A DNA stretch of 64,000 nucleotides from Paulinella micropora (GCA_019918135.1 WBZZ01005577.1:107501-171500), one strand, 5' to 3'. Positions 29,235-39,816 are shown, counted from the stretch's first letter. Numbers and translations are program-made. Notes: generated by a model from the letters alone, not told the origin.

Positions 29235-30002
29235 ATATTTAGTTTCACGATAAACCAATAATGTCATAACGATACCTAAACCATTAAGATTAATGGCTTG
29301 GTCGTTTTCGTCCGTCAAGTAAAACCTGAATACATTGTTTGAATTAGCGGACAATGTTTTACCATACTCAGACCCGCTTCCATCATAAATGACAGAACCA
29401 AAAGGAATTTCGTTGGCTGTGTATATTTCTTGTAGCACATGATTATCACCTTCATTCACCAAATCCGATTGAAGATACAAAGTCTTTTCACCAGTTAGAA
29501 TAATTACATTTGGCGATTTAATAAAATCATTAGCAAAGAAATATGTTGAGTTTCTATCAAAACCCATAACCTCATGAATACGTGTATCAACATCAAATAT
29601 AAACCGCGGTTGAATACCTCCGTTATTTGACACACTGAATGTTAATTTTCCATCCTCCGCTTCCGTGTTTGTATTGTTGCTTGAGACAACATAAGTATAG
29701 TCATTCGGGCTGTCTGCCGTCAATATCTCAGATAGTTTATTTTTTAAGTTGTTCATTGTGTAGTTGCCCTCAGGTATTGTAATTAAAGCCTCATATCCGT
29801 CTTCGGATAATGTAAAAGTATTATATGGTGAAGCCACAGAGTAATACGACTTTGGAATGTAAATGTGAAGAATTTTGCAGTGAGTTGGATTGTCTAGTGA
29901 TTTTAAGTTTATCTCGTGTGTAAAGTCGCTGTCTGAGCCTGTTATCCTATTTTTACTATTTATGTAATAGATGCCCGAACTTCTTCCTCCCTTGTATTCC
30001 AT
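29202..30002 (-). CDS. Penton protein, element 2, altered C-terminus
   Basis: 266 residues, starting exactly at the edge of junction repeat unit 8. Same N-terminus as the other copies (YYINSKNRITG). The C-terminus ...RETKYDILLMPFVPS differs from the ...RETNYF(N/S)LF...LLK(S/A)R of elements 1 and 3, because a junction repeat supplies the last codons. The jelly-roll body is otherwise complete. Confidence 0.75.
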   Translation of the reverse strand: MEYKGGRSSGIYYINSKNRITGSDSDFTHEINLKSLDNPTHCKILHIYIPKSYYSVASPYNTFTLSEDGYEALITIPEGNYTMNNLKNKLSEILTADSPNDYTYVVSSNNTNTEAEDGKLTFSVSNNGGIQPRFIFDVDTRIHEVMGFDRNSTYFFANDFIKSPNVIILTGEKTLYLQSDLVNEGDNHVLQEIYTANEIPFGSVIYDGSGSEYGKTLSANSNNVFRFYLTDENDQAINLNGLGIVMTLLVYRETKYDILLMPFVPS

Positions 30003-30149
30003 GATATTTTAGAATTGCGTTTCGTGCTCCGCACTCTCACTTATTCTAAAACATCGTTTTTTCTTTTTCAAAAAAATTAATGCTTATTGTAATCCTTAAA
30101 AGTGCGTAGCCCCCGATGTTTGTTGAAGACATAGTCTGAAACAAATATC
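30003..30149 (-). repeat. Four-way-junction repeat, unit 8
   Basis: GATATT | TTAGAAT...GTGC/GCAC...ATTCTAA | AACATCG...CGATGTT | TGTT-AGAC-AGTCT-AACA | AATATC. Fills the gap between the penton ATG (30002) and the protease stop region. Counterpart of unit 3 in element 1. Confidence 0.9.
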
Positions 30150-30162
30150 AAATAAATATCTT

Positions 30163-32206
30163 TTACAAAAAGGTGTCAAATCCATAACCATTCTGTGCTT
30201 TCAATTTTTCCGCTTCGTCTTCTTTTAAGTCTGTATAGCCACTAGCAAATTTAAATCGCACTCCTTTTGCTCGCTCTAAAAGAAACCGCATTGAGTGCCA
30301 TCCGCATGTGTCGCTCGTATCACTCTGCTCTTTTACTTGATTAACTTTCATTAATAAATAACTATCGGGGTGGCTTTGGTCAATTAGTCTTTTCATTTGT
30401 TGTTGAAAGTCTTCCGTTGGTTGGTAAAGTGCTAATGGGTCATAGACTTCAACACTCCTGTCTTTATCCAGACTTACCCATATAGCAATCCAATGAGACC
30501 CTGATTGATTGTGGTTGTCCAAATTCATAATAAATCCGTATCGCTTTCTGCTTCCGGGCTTCAACTTATAGATTTCATCACTGGCTATTGCTCCGAGATA
30601 CCATCCATATTTTTTCATTATGTCGTCTATTTCATAAGTCATTAGTCCCCGCCCCTCACCCTGTTGTTCGTCTGGCGGTGGCTCTGGCTGTGGCTCTGGC
30701 TCAGGTTGCTGTGGCTGTGGCTCTGGCTCTGGTTGCTGTGGTTGTGTCTCTAATGGTTGTGGTAGCGGTGTCTCCGCTACACTCGGGGGTAGCGGTTGGG
30801 GCATACCTTCATCAACATTTAAATCATTTGAAACTTGTTTATCAACATTTGGGTATATTGTCATTTTGTTCATTGTGTGTTTCCAATCTTTGCGGATTAA
30901 ATATTTTTTTATTTTTGCTATTGAAAATACCTTATCAATTAATTCTTCTAATGTCTTCTCTCCACTACCTTTTTGCTCATTAATACCCATATAATCTTCA
31001 TATCTAGCATAATCCGCCACTTTTCTTTTTACGTTTTCCTTTTCATTTCCAACATCAATATTAAACCTTTTAATCATGTCAATAATCCACTTTGAAGTGT
31101 CTTTGTAATTTAATTTTTTATGTCCATCACTATCTAGTCTCTTTTTTAAAGCCTGTGCTAACTCTTTTATGGTAATGGTTGGGTGATAAGTTTTTGAAAA
31201 TGCAGAGATTAAAAATTGATTAATTTGTAAATTTTCAAGATGCTTACCCTTTTCTTCTGCCTTCTTTTCTTCCTTTTCAAGTTTTTCTTTGTATTCTTCT
31301 GCTAACTTTTTCTGTTCCTCTAAAGATGTCGCTGTGGCTATAGCCATCTGAATATCTTGACTGGCTTTTTGTAAGTCTTTACGACTCATCTTTTTTATGA
31401 ACTTATCTATATATCCTGCTAATTTCAGTGTTTCAATATCTTTCTGCTTTTGCTTTTTTTCTTCCTCATATTGCTCTTTCGTTTTCAATGGTGCTTCATC
31501 TCCTAAATTAGGTAATGGCGGTGCTTGTGGTGGTGCTCCAAATGGCGGTGCTTGTTGTGGTGCTCCAAATTGTGGCGGTGCTTGTGGTTGTCCCTGCTGT
31601 GGTGGCATAATATATTGATATTGCGGTGGCGGTGGTAATGCTTGTATCCTATTTTTTCTATCTTCTTCATATTTTACATCATCTATGAGTTTTTGCTCTC
31701 TTCTTAGTTCTCTGGCTTTTTGTTCTTGTCGTTCCTTAATATCTGATAGTTCATTGCGGTGTATCCTTGCTAACTCATCCTGCCTTTCCTTTGCATCTGC
31801 GTCTCCGCGACGCTCCTGCCTCTTCTTTTCTTCTTCCGCATCCGCCTGTGCCTTTTTCTCTTTTTGGTCAATCTCATCAATCTTTTCGTATTTTTCCTTT
31901 CTGAGTTTGTCTAAGTGGTCATTAATGGCGGTTCTAGTATTTTGCTCAATCTCCGACAAACTCTGGACTTTCCTTAAGTCTTCTTTTCGCTTAGGTATCC
32001 GTCTTGTCTTTGGCCGATTTAGATATTTCATAAAAAGTTTAACAATTTGAAGTGTGCTCATATCATTTGTCTTTTTACCGAAATTAAGATAATATTTTTT
32101 ACCCTTCTGGATAATATACGGCTTACCGCTCTTATTCCTATAAACCCGCGGGGGTCTTAATGTCTGTTTCTTTGTTTTTTTTGGTTTTAGCAACCATCGT
32201 ATAGAT
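30163..32206 (-). CDS. Coiled-coil and adenain-like protease polyprotein, element 2
   Basis: About 676 residues in one frame: N-terminal PPRVYRNKSGKPYIIQKGKKYY, long Glu/Lys coiled coil, Pro/Gln-rich spacer (QAPPQFGAP repeats), a second helical region, a PEPEPQP linker, then the protease core with GSHW, VYDPLA and DTCGWHS. The natural ATG (32206, as in element 3) is out of frame by one base in an A8 run near 32180; no other ATG is close. A fused scaffold-protease implies self-cleavage during assembly. The Pro linker marks a likely domain boundary. Confidence 0.75.
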
Positions 32207-32349
32207 AGTTTAGAATTGCGTTTCGTGCTATCGCACTCTCACTTATTCTAAACCATCGTTTTTTTATTTTAGGAAAAAATTAATCTGTTTTCGATGGTTA
32301 TCAACAAACGGGAGTTGCGGTAGCAACGAGAGTGTAGTTGATAACTATC
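32204..32349 (-). repeat. Four-way-junction repeat, type B, unit 9
   Basis: GATAGT | TTAGAAT...GTGC/GCAC-like...ATTCTAA | ACCATCG...CGATGGT | TATCAAC...GTTGC-ggta-GCAAC...GTTGATA | ACTATC. Compared with type A, the closing, middle and last helices all change on both strands and stay paired. Confidence 0.9.
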
Positions 32350-32351
32350 TT

Positions 32352-32660
32352 TTAGAACTTCAAGGCCCCGCGTCCTCTCTGCTTACCATACCCCAGTCTT
32401 GATGCTACAGCACCAACACTACCTGCGTAAGGCACCCCGACACTACTTAATGCTCCCGCAGTCCTTGAGATTAACTTATTACCTCGAAGTGTCGTCCGTT
32501 TCAGTATTTCAAATAGTGCTGTCGTCTTACCGCTCTTCTTACGGGCAAGTAGAAATATGTTGGCATACGGCTCATTGAATAATTTATAACCTTTTGCTTT
32601 TTTGTTTCCATCCCCCTCTTGTTTTACTGGCTTCACCTTGACATTGTTAATCTTCATCAT
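32352..32660 (-). pseudogene. ATPase N-terminus fused to core-like protein C-terminus
   Basis: 102 residues in one open frame: the first ~48 are the packaging ATPase start including Walker A (ARKKSGKTT), and then, at ...ILKRTT, the frame runs into RGNKLISRTAGALSSVGVPYAG, the end of the core-like protein. About 1 kb is missing, including Walker B, the rest of the ATPase, the intervening junction repeat and the N-terminus of the core-like gene. The fusion cannot be a working ATPase. Confidence 0.85.
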
Positions 32661-32783
32661 GATATTTTAGAATTGCGCTTCGTGCTCCGCACTCTCACTT
32701 ATTCTAAAACATCGTTTTTTCTTTATTGTTTAAAATAAATCGGTTGTCGATGTTTGTTGAAGACGAAGTCTGAAACAAATATC
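32661..32783 (-). repeat. Four-way-junction repeat, unit 10
   Basis: Same sequence type as unit 6 in reverse orientation; all helices abut, with arm TGTT-AGAC-GTCT-AACA. Directly before the ATPase-fusion ATG (32660). Confidence 0.9.
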
Positions 32784-33144
32784 AGGCTACGAATTCCAAA
32801 CACACTACAATTCGGCCTGCTAAATTTCCTGTGTCAATATTTCCGCTGTCGGTTTCAAGGACTTTAAATGTATATTGTCCGTCTGTCCACCCTACAACAC
32901 CCAAATTATAACTAAGGTTTGAAATGTTTGCTGAGGTGCTGTCCGCAAATGTTCCAATAATTCCAATTCTATCCATATAAAGAATTCTTGTTTTGGTTTC
33001 GGTCTGGTCGTTCATATAGTGAATAAATTTTACATTCATTTTGGTGGGTGTGAATGACATTTGAATATTTTTATTAAATGTTTTGCTTCCTCCAGCAAAA
33101 TCATTGCTTAGAAAAATAATCTTTTGGTATTTGTGCTCCGTCAT
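32782..33144 (-). CDS. 120-residue beta-rich protein, element 2
   Basis: Very close to 13162-13524 (differences mainly at the ends). Intact. Its 3' end abuts the junction repeat. The upstream sequence differs from element 1 (a short insert between 33145 and 33207 before the divergent Cys-rich gene). Confidence 0.6.
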   Translation of the reverse strand: MTEHKYQKIIFLSNDFAGGSKTFNKNIQMSFTPTKMNVKFIHYMNDQTETKTRILYMDRIGIIGTFADSTSANISNLSYNLGVVGWTDGQYTFKVLETDSGNIDTGNLAGRIVVCLEFVA

Positions 33145-33207
33145 TCTGACTACGCTTGCTTCGCCACTTCGTGCTTTGTGGTTAAAATATATAAATATAG
33201 ATATAAG

Positions 33208-33459
33208 ATGATAAAAATTTTATTAATATTTGTTTGGTCTGTGTTAGGTCGGACTGCCTGCGACTTTTACTCACGGGTCGGCGATAAAAAAAATGAAAGT
33301 TGTGTTTATTGTATTCAAAAAGGTATATATACTAAATTTAAATGTGTGTATAAGCCTATGAGTGATTGGTGTGTTAGTTTTGATGAAGCCATTCCTTTAA
33401 TTTGCTCAAATGATGCTATGTGGTATAAAACTCAAGTATATGAATGTTCATTTCTTTGA
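33208..33459 (+). CDS. Secreted Cys-rich protein, element 2
   Basis: 83 residues from the ATG at 33208, chosen because a signal peptide (IKILLIFVWSVLGRTA) follows it, as in element 1. The Cys pattern is kept (ACDFYS, ESCVYC, FKCV, WCVSF, LICS, YECS), while residues between cysteines differ widely. The N-terminal SVLGRTACDFYSRV is nearly unchanged. This looks like a fast-evolving surface protein. Confidence 0.6.
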   Translation: MIKILLIFVWSVLGRTACDFYSRVGDKKNESCVYCIQKGIYTKFKCVYKPMSDWCVSFDEAIPLICSNDAMWYKTQVYECSFL

Positions 33460-33789
33460 AGAAGGTGATGGAAGGCAAATACCGATAAGCAATGTCAAAA
33501 TTCCGACATAAGTGTTGGCTACCTCACAAGGTAAGTTCTTTTCAGATAGCCTTACAATACAAAGGGTTATAATGGCAATAATGATACCCATTTGAAATAA
33601 GTATTTAATAAGTCGGCTGTCTGTCGGTCTGTTTGTTATACAACAACAATTCCAGTTATCTTCCAATTCGTGCTCTACTTTTTTTTCCTCATTCTTCAAT
33701 GAAATGTCTAAAACTCTATTTTTCAACTCTGGTGTTAGTTCGCCGTCTATTTCAATGACTGGCGGTGGGGGGTGTAATCTAGGAGGCAT
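33448..33789 (-). CDS. Two-helix membrane protein, element 2
   Basis: 113 residues, homologous to 13792-14145 with the same WNCCC and the same two hydrophobic helices. The N-terminus differs slightly (MPPRLHPPPPVIEIDGEL). Lies just downstream of the fibre gene. Confidence 0.6.
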   Translation of the reverse strand: MPPRLHPPPPVIEIDGELTPELKNRVLDISLKNEEKKVEHELEDNWNCCCITNRPTDSRLIKYLFQMGIIIAIITLCIVRLSEKNLPCEVANTYVGILTLLIGICLPSPSSKK

Positions 33790-33849
33790 TAGTAGAAAAT
33801 ACGACTGCTCGGATTTCGGCTAGTTGGTTTGCTTGGTCTTGTAGTATAT

Positions 33850-36800
33850 TCATAAGATTTTATTTTCTTTTTCTAAATTAACTACCTTTTCTGATAATTG
33901 TTGAACGGCCTTAATTAACGGGGCTAGAAACTCGGAATAACCTATACCATAACCGACATCACCACTATCAATACATTTAACATCTTCTGGATTAACACTC
34001 ACACCTTTCAATTCATATTCTTTTCTTTGCTTTGGACACGGAACCATAATTGTTTCTTTTATAAAACCGCCAAAATCTAACATATCCATTTCTGTTAGTA
34101 TTTCTTCTAATTCCTGTGCTATTAAGCCAGTCCTACATTTCTTTTTGTCGTCAATCATACGATAGCAGACTGGATTTGACTTATTAATAAAATCTAAGCC
34201 TAAACATTCCTTTATATCTTCTTTTTTTCTCCTGTCTGAATATTGAATTGGATTAGACAATACCCATAATTGTCCATCGCTCGCTTTCAAAGACATTAAA
34301 GCAGTATTTGAATTATTCTCCCATATGAACCCACTCGTTGAAGAACCATTCACTCTAAATCTAATAGAATAAGAAGTTAATCCTCCGCCTACTCCTCCTG
34401 CTGGTGCTGTTCCTCCACTTAATGCTTTATTTGCCCCAGACTGGCTCATATAAATCCCCCAGTTTGAATCTCCAATGTCCCACATAAATATTCCTCTCGC
34501 ATTCGTCCCGTCTGTTTGTCCTTGAATTGCTATTTTTGCCCCATTAGTTGATGCTGATGCCGTTGTTAGCACCCCAGAATATGTAATCCCCGCACTCGCG
34601 GTTATTAATCCTTTTGTCCATAAAGTCCCGTTTGCCCCGTTTAATGACATTAATAATTGTTCGGACGAGTTCTCCCATATAAATCCATCAGTTGAAGCAT
34701 TACTTACCCTAAATCTAACGGCAAAAGAAGTGAAATCATTGCCTGCAACCGCAGACCCTCCCGCTAGACTTCTGGTATTTGTGGCTCCCACATTTGAAGC
34801 AATATAAATGCCATAACTGGTGTTGCCAGTGTCCCACAAAAATATCCCTCTTGTATTACCTCCATTGGTATTTCCTTGTATGACTATGCTAGAGCCTCCT
34901 GTGGCTGTTAATAATCCGCTTGCGGTTAGTGTCGTCGTTGATATCCCCGCGGTTGAAGTAATTGTCGTTCCTGTTATTGTTCCGCCATTTGTTATGTTGT
35001 TTGAGTTCATATCCAAAGCACCATAAAACCGCATACCGCCAGCATTGTTAAAACGGACAATGTCAGACGAAGCACTTTTATTATCCAAAAGTTTTGAAAT
35101 ATAAAGTCCCGCCCCTTTTACATCAGATGCTACATTCGTAAATACATAACCTCGTTGGTTCGCGGTTCCACTTGTAGCAGTATTTAGAGTAAATAAGAAA
35201 TACTGATAATCTCCTGATGTCTGTGAAAAGAATATATCACCTCCATTTTGGTTTAATATCCTCGCCCCATTATATGTTATATTTCCGCCATTAGTGATAG
35301 TTTGATTATTAAAATCGGCATTGTTCGTTAAAGTTAGATATTTTATCACAGTGCTCGCCCCATTAAATGTTTTGCTTCCTGTTATGGTTTGGTCTGTTGA
35401 TAGTTTTACATTTTGCCCGTCCAATGTGTCCGCATACCCTTTTGTCGCGCCATCGGTCGCTAATGTCGGAGTTCCAAGGTTGGCTATTTTGCTACTATTA
35501 CAATCTAACCCCGAAGCATTTACCCAACCGACAATCGTCCCGTCAATAATAAAACTTATTTTTTTCGCAGAAATTTCAAAGTTGTAATATGTTGCAGTTT
35601 TCATATCCAAACTAGCAATTGACCCAATATTACTGGTAGAATTGAAAACGATAAATGTGCCCTTTGTTGTTGAATTGATTGAATTTCCCGTTATTTCAAC
35701 ACCACTGCTATATGTCTTAATTCCTGCTATGGTTTGGTTTCCTGTTAGTTTCACATTTTGCCCGTCTAATGTATCCACATAACTTTGTTTGCTCCGTCCG
35801 TTGTTGCTGATGGTGTGGCTAAGTTTGTTATTTTGTTGTTATTCAAAGATAGTGTAGTGCCAGTTGCGGTTATAATTAAAGTATTACCCGAATATAACTC
35901 AACATACGAACCCGTTATTTGTATCGGATACCAAGTCGCTGTTGCTGTTTTTTGTGCTGCAATCATTCCTATTTTTGTGTCAAAGGCTATGCCAATGCCG
36001 TCAAAAGTAGTTGGATTGGATGAACCACTTACTTCCAAAGTTGATGTAAATTTTTTATTCCCTGCTATGGTTTGGTCTCCTGTTAGTTTAACCACCGAAG
36101 TATCAAGGGCTGAAACATCCACGCCATCAACATGATTAACATTTGTTATGCTTTGGCTTTTCATATCAATACCCGCACTCGCATTTATTATACTGCTAAA
36201 TGTCTTAATACCCGCTATGGTTTGGTCTCCTGTTAGTTTAACCACCGAACCATCAACTGCGAGATTAGCGAGATTAATTCCATTATATGTAGAAGCCCCT
36301 GAAATAGCATAACCATTCATATTTAGTCCTCCAGTCATACTTGCTGTGCCGTCTAATCTAAGAAATGGCGGTGTGGTGTTTCTCCATTGCCCCGTGCTAT
36401 ACATAATCGTTGATTATCTGCTGGAAAGCCTGATATTGTCACATCGCTATGTGTGTCTATACTTCCAGATGCTGTCACCTTATTATTATTATCATTATGC
36501 TCAAATATCCATTCATCAACGCCTTTGTCATTTAGTAAATTAACTCCTGTTATATTCTTCATTCCCATACTAATATTACCGAATTCATCAACATTTATCG
36601 GAAATGTTTTATTGACCCAGTTTATTGAGTTATATGTTAGATAACTATTCATCGCCACTGGTGCTGTAATGACTACATCTGAAAGTGTATCAATTGAACC
36701 AAGGGCTGTATTCTTCCATTTGCCTTCTACATCGTTGTATGTTAAGTATTGTCCGCTCGCTTGTGCAAATATGTTTGTGTCTATCAAATTATATAAACTT

Positions 36801-37108
36801 GTTTGGTGCGGATTGGAAGTATTGCTTCTGTGTTGAGTTGAGGCTTTGACTTCGTCATTATCCCTTACTCGTTGCTCTGTGTAGTATAAACGGCTTCCTT
36901 CTTTTATGTCTGTAGTTGATTTGGTAGATAATCTTGTGTCAAATCGTAAATCTGTATAGTAGAGGTTCAAAGGGTTTTCATCTTATGGCACTCTGTCTGT
37001 ATTCAGACCGACTATGTTTGTGTTCGTTAAGTCAAGGTTGGCTATTGATAGGCTGTCTGTTGCGATTTCTGACAAGCCTAAGAGCGACTTGAAGGAGGAA
37101 CCTGCCAT
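33850..37108 (-). pseudogene. Fibre protein, element 2, different tip, several breaks
   Basis: N-terminus at 37108 (MAGSSFKSLLGLSEIATDS). The shaft is nearly identical to element 1 (VVKLTGDQTIAGIKTF repeats), but from about 34915 to the end the sequence is unrelated: new IQGNTNGGNTRGIFLWD repeats and a different S74-like domain (SDRRKKEDIK, then CRTGLIAQELEEI). Breaks: TAA at 36984-36986, a lost base near 36406, a lost base near 35785, and a lost base near 33858 that removes the coiled-coil end. The tip was replaced as a module. Confidence 0.8.
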
Positions 37109-37172
37109 ATTCGTATATTAATTATTTATTTATTTATTAAAAAAATACTAAAATATATTAATCTTAGTATAA

Positions 37173-37700
37173 ATGCCGCCTCCCGAAGCAAGTCGTAAGA
37201 ATTGGGGTAAGGCTGTGGAAAGTATTAAGATCAAAAAGCAACAAAAGGTTGAAATAGCGAAAGAGAAATTAGCAAAGTGTAGAAAGGCTTATGTAGGCGA
37301 TGATGAAGAGATGGAGGAAAAGATAAACCGCATGGCGGAAATTGGTGTTGCTAATGATATCATTAATGGAAAAGACCAAGATGATACTCCAGAAGAAAGC
37401 AGTGAGAGCGATGAAGAATGTAATTTTACTGATATCATTGCTGAAAAGATGGCTAAGATGAAAATAAGAAGAAAGAAAGCGGAAGCAAAGAAGAAAGTAA
37501 GCAAAAAGTCTGTGCCTGAGCCTGAACCTGATGTGAGCGAAAGTGAAAGTGAAGAAAGCAAAGAAGAAGAGCCGAAGCCTAAATCTAAAAAAGGAAATGG
37601 TAAAAAGTCAAACATATCAGTTAATGTTTATAATCAATCAGAAAAACCAAGCAAGAAAGAAAAAAATAATGATATTGAAAAATGTTTCTTAAAATTTTGA
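37173..37700 (+). CDS. Charged protein with acidic repeats, element 2
   Basis: 175 residues, close homologue of 17517-18041 with the same alternation of acidic and basic segments and the same CFLKF end. Intact. The stop overlaps the first base of junction repeat unit 11. Confidence 0.6.
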   Translation: MPPPEASRKNWGKAVESIKIKKQQKVEIAKEKLAKCRKAYVGDDEEMEEKINRMAEIGVANDIINGKDQDDTPEESSESDEECNFTDIIAEKMAKMKIRRKKAEAKKKVSKKSVPEPEPDVSESESEESKEEEPKPKSKKGNGKKSNISVNVYNQSEKPSKKEKNNDIEKCFLKF

Positions 37701-37861
37701 TATTTGTGGAGGGGTTCCACCCCTACCATACCCCCGCGGGTTTGGAAAGGGACGTAGTCCCTTCCATAAACATCGTCTGCGATTAAATAAAAAAGAAAAA
37801 GATAAAACGATGTTTTAGAATAAGAGAGAGTGCGGAGCACGAAACGAAATTCTAAAATATC
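37699..37861 (+). repeat. Four-way-junction repeat, unit 11, first arm replaced
   Basis: GATATT, then instead of the usual TGTT...AACA arm a GC-rich double hairpin, then AACATCG...CGATGTT | TTAGAAT...GTGC/GCAC...ATTCTAA | AATATC as in unit 6. Ends at the integrase ATG (37862). Confidence 0.85.
37708..37765 (-). repeat. GC-rich double-hairpin element in a junction repeat
   Basis: Reverse orientation of the 3608-3680 insert. Hairpins GGAAGGGAC/GTCCCTTTCC and GGTAGGGGT/ACCCCTCC. Stem bases differ from the other copy in a paired way (GGGGC/GCCCC against GGGAC/GTCCC). It occupies the first arm of unit 11. Confidence 0.85.
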
Positions 37862-38858
37862 ATGGATAATAAACATAGCCCGCAACAACAAGAAGAAACT
37901 CCTGAGCAGACAGAGCGGAAAGAAAAACTTGAAGAAGTGGCCGAAATACATTTTCAATCAAAGCCCTCTAAGATATGGAACACGATAACCTCACCAGAAG
38001 CAAAACCACTGAGCCAAGTATTTATTGACTTAATGGACATGTCAAAGGTGGCTACTAAGAAAGGAAATGCTAACTATAATTTCGGCTTAGTTGCTATTGA
38101 TGTATATAGTCGTTGTGGCTGGATTGAGCCAGTCAAAAATAAAACTACAGGTTATGTTCTGGAAGGATTAAAAAATATTTACTAAAAAAGTTCCTGAAAG
38201 AATTACTTCAGATAATGGCGGTGAGTTTAAGGGACAAGTCAGTGAATATTTTAGACAAAATAATATTGAACATAGAACTGTCCAAGTAGGCGATCACAGA
38301 ACAATGGGTATAATTGATAGGTTTATTAGAACAATACGAAATGAATTAAACTTAATATGGGAATTTAATGAAAATTTTCAATGGGTTCCTATTATTCATG
38401 AGGTTGTTGATGCTTATAATAAAACATATCATACAACAACAATTAAAGCAGTTCCGATTAATGTTTTTGAAGGAACCGAAAAGAACACTCAGGAAATATA
38501 CCGAAATCCTTTACTTAATGAATTCCCTAAGGGTACAAGAGTAAGAAAGGAATTAGAAAGAACTATTTTTTCTAAAGGGGACAAGCAATTCAGTAAAACT
38601 ATATTCAAGGTTAAGGGCCGGAAAGGCTTCAAAGTTATACTCAGTGAAGAGGACTTAGTCCGACCGTCAGAATTATTAAAGACTAATGTTGAAGAGCACC
38701 ATGAAGAAGAAGGACCGAAAGAGCAATTATCGGATAAAGTAAAACAAATTACTAAAGAGAAAAAAAATATTGATTTATTAAAATCGTTGGATGTAAAACC
38801 GGAAAACATAAGAAGCAGTGCAAGAATTAAAAAGAAAGTTGAAAAGTTGGACTTGTAA
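37862..38858 (+). pseudogene. Retroviral-type integrase, element 2, one frameshift
   Basis: Near-identical to 18162-19151. The run before ATATTTACT near 38170 has lost two A residues, which breaks the frame between the first catalytic Asp and TSDNGGEF. The D-D-D triad (IDLMDMS, TSDNGGEF, GIIDRF) is otherwise kept. Ends with the same Lys-rich tail. Confidence 0.85.
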
Positions 38859-38865
38859 GTTATTA

Positions 38866-39134
38866 AATATTTTTGGCTTGAATGTATTTCTTATGTTTCG
38901 TGGTTGTCTCATGAATTTCTTTTCCATTTCTCCTAATAATTGACCCACATTCACATTTTATTTTTTCTATACTTAAAGCATCATTTGAAGGATTAATTCC
39001 TTTCATTCTTAATTAGTGATTGCTTGATAAAAGATGTCTTGTTTTATATCCTCTGGTTGTCTCTTCACCACATTCACATATAAATTTTTTCTTCATCCAT
39101 TCCTTATTCAATTTATTTTTGTATTGTTGTTTAT
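38866..39134 (-). pseudogene. AP2-like/zinc-finger gene remnant, element 2 right end
   Basis: Antisense-strand match to 19156-19440 (both finger regions present, one with an in-frame change). The match stops abruptly at about 39134, so the N-terminal half, terminal repeat and spacer are missing. Confidence 0.7.
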
Positions 39135-39327
39135 AGTAGATGATAACCCAGAACTCGTCAAGAATTTAATCAATTCTTGACCTCCTCTGGGTTGTTGGAG
39201 CCTTCCTATTGATAGTAGATACAAAGAAACAAAAACAGCAAAATAGCCTTCTACAGCACACTACAAGAAAAATGTATGTCATATTTTGAATTATCATTTA
39301 AATAATTAAATACTGACATAATATACA
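39135..39327. other. Junction of elements 2 and 3 with hairpin
   Basis: Starts TAGTAGAT, then a hairpin (AACCCAGA...TCAAGAATT / AATTCTTGA...TCTGGGTT, 39144-39194), with TAGTAGAT again at 39213. The near-direct repeat could be a duplication around a ~75-base insertion. The rest to 39327 is A/T-rich leader of the next gene. No terminal repeat like 1-71 is present, so the true left end of element 3 is uncertain. Confidence 0.5.
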
Positions 39328-39774
39328 ATGAGTAATAACACAAAGAGAAACATTACGAAAGGAGGTATTTGTATAAAAGAAAAAGAAGTTGATGTTAGAT
39401 GGAGAGAAAATGGAGAGCAAAAAAGAAAAGTATTTTACATAGGAAAAAAGAAAACGAAAGAAGAAGTAGAAAAGAAAGCAAGGGAGTTTTATGAAAAGGA
39501 AGTATTAGCAAAATATGAAGAAGATAATAATAATACTGATTATAAACAATTGACTAAACAAAAGCAAAACAATAGCAGAAAAGAAAGAAGCAAACAAACA
39601 TATACCTGTGTATGTGGCAAAACTATAAAAATATATAGCAAATACGAACACGAAAAAAGTCAATCACATAGAGACTTCTTTGCGGAGAAAGAAGAGATTA
39701 TGTTAGGTGGTCGTAAAGTAATTCGTATAACATATAGAAACGATGACATTGAAAGATATTACGAAAACAAATAA
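39328..39774 (+). CDS. AP2-like/zinc-finger protein, element 3
   Basis: 148 residues, intact. N-terminus ITKGGICIKEKEVDVRWRENG and GKKKTKEEVEKKAREFYEKEV, as in the other terminal genes. One finger: CVCGKTIKIYSKYEHEKSQSH. The Lys-rich linker is longer. Inward orientation at the left end. Confidence 0.6.
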   Translation: MSNNTKRNITKGGICIKEKEVDVRWRENGEQKRKVFYIGKKKTKEEVEKKAREFYEKEVLAKYEEDNNNTDYKQLTKQKQNNSRKERSKQTYTCVCGKTIKIYSKYEHEKSQSHRDFFAEKEEIMLGGRKVIRITYRNDDIERYYENK

Positions 39775-39816
39775 TTAATTTTATTTTAAACAAATATTAT
39801 TTATATGTATATAACA

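Larger units (their letters stand above)
20575..39134 (+). mobile_element. Polinton/Maverick-like element 2, right end truncated
   Basis: Same gene set and direction as element 1, with polymerase, ExoX-C, SAP-like, fibre and integrase genes at about 95% identity by eye. The block protease-penton-MCP-surface protein is inverted relative to element 1, and most of the ATPase is deleted. The left end has the terminal repeat. At the right the zinc-finger gene is cut at about 39134 and no terminal repeat follows. At least eight genes are frameshifted or interrupted. Confidence 0.9.
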
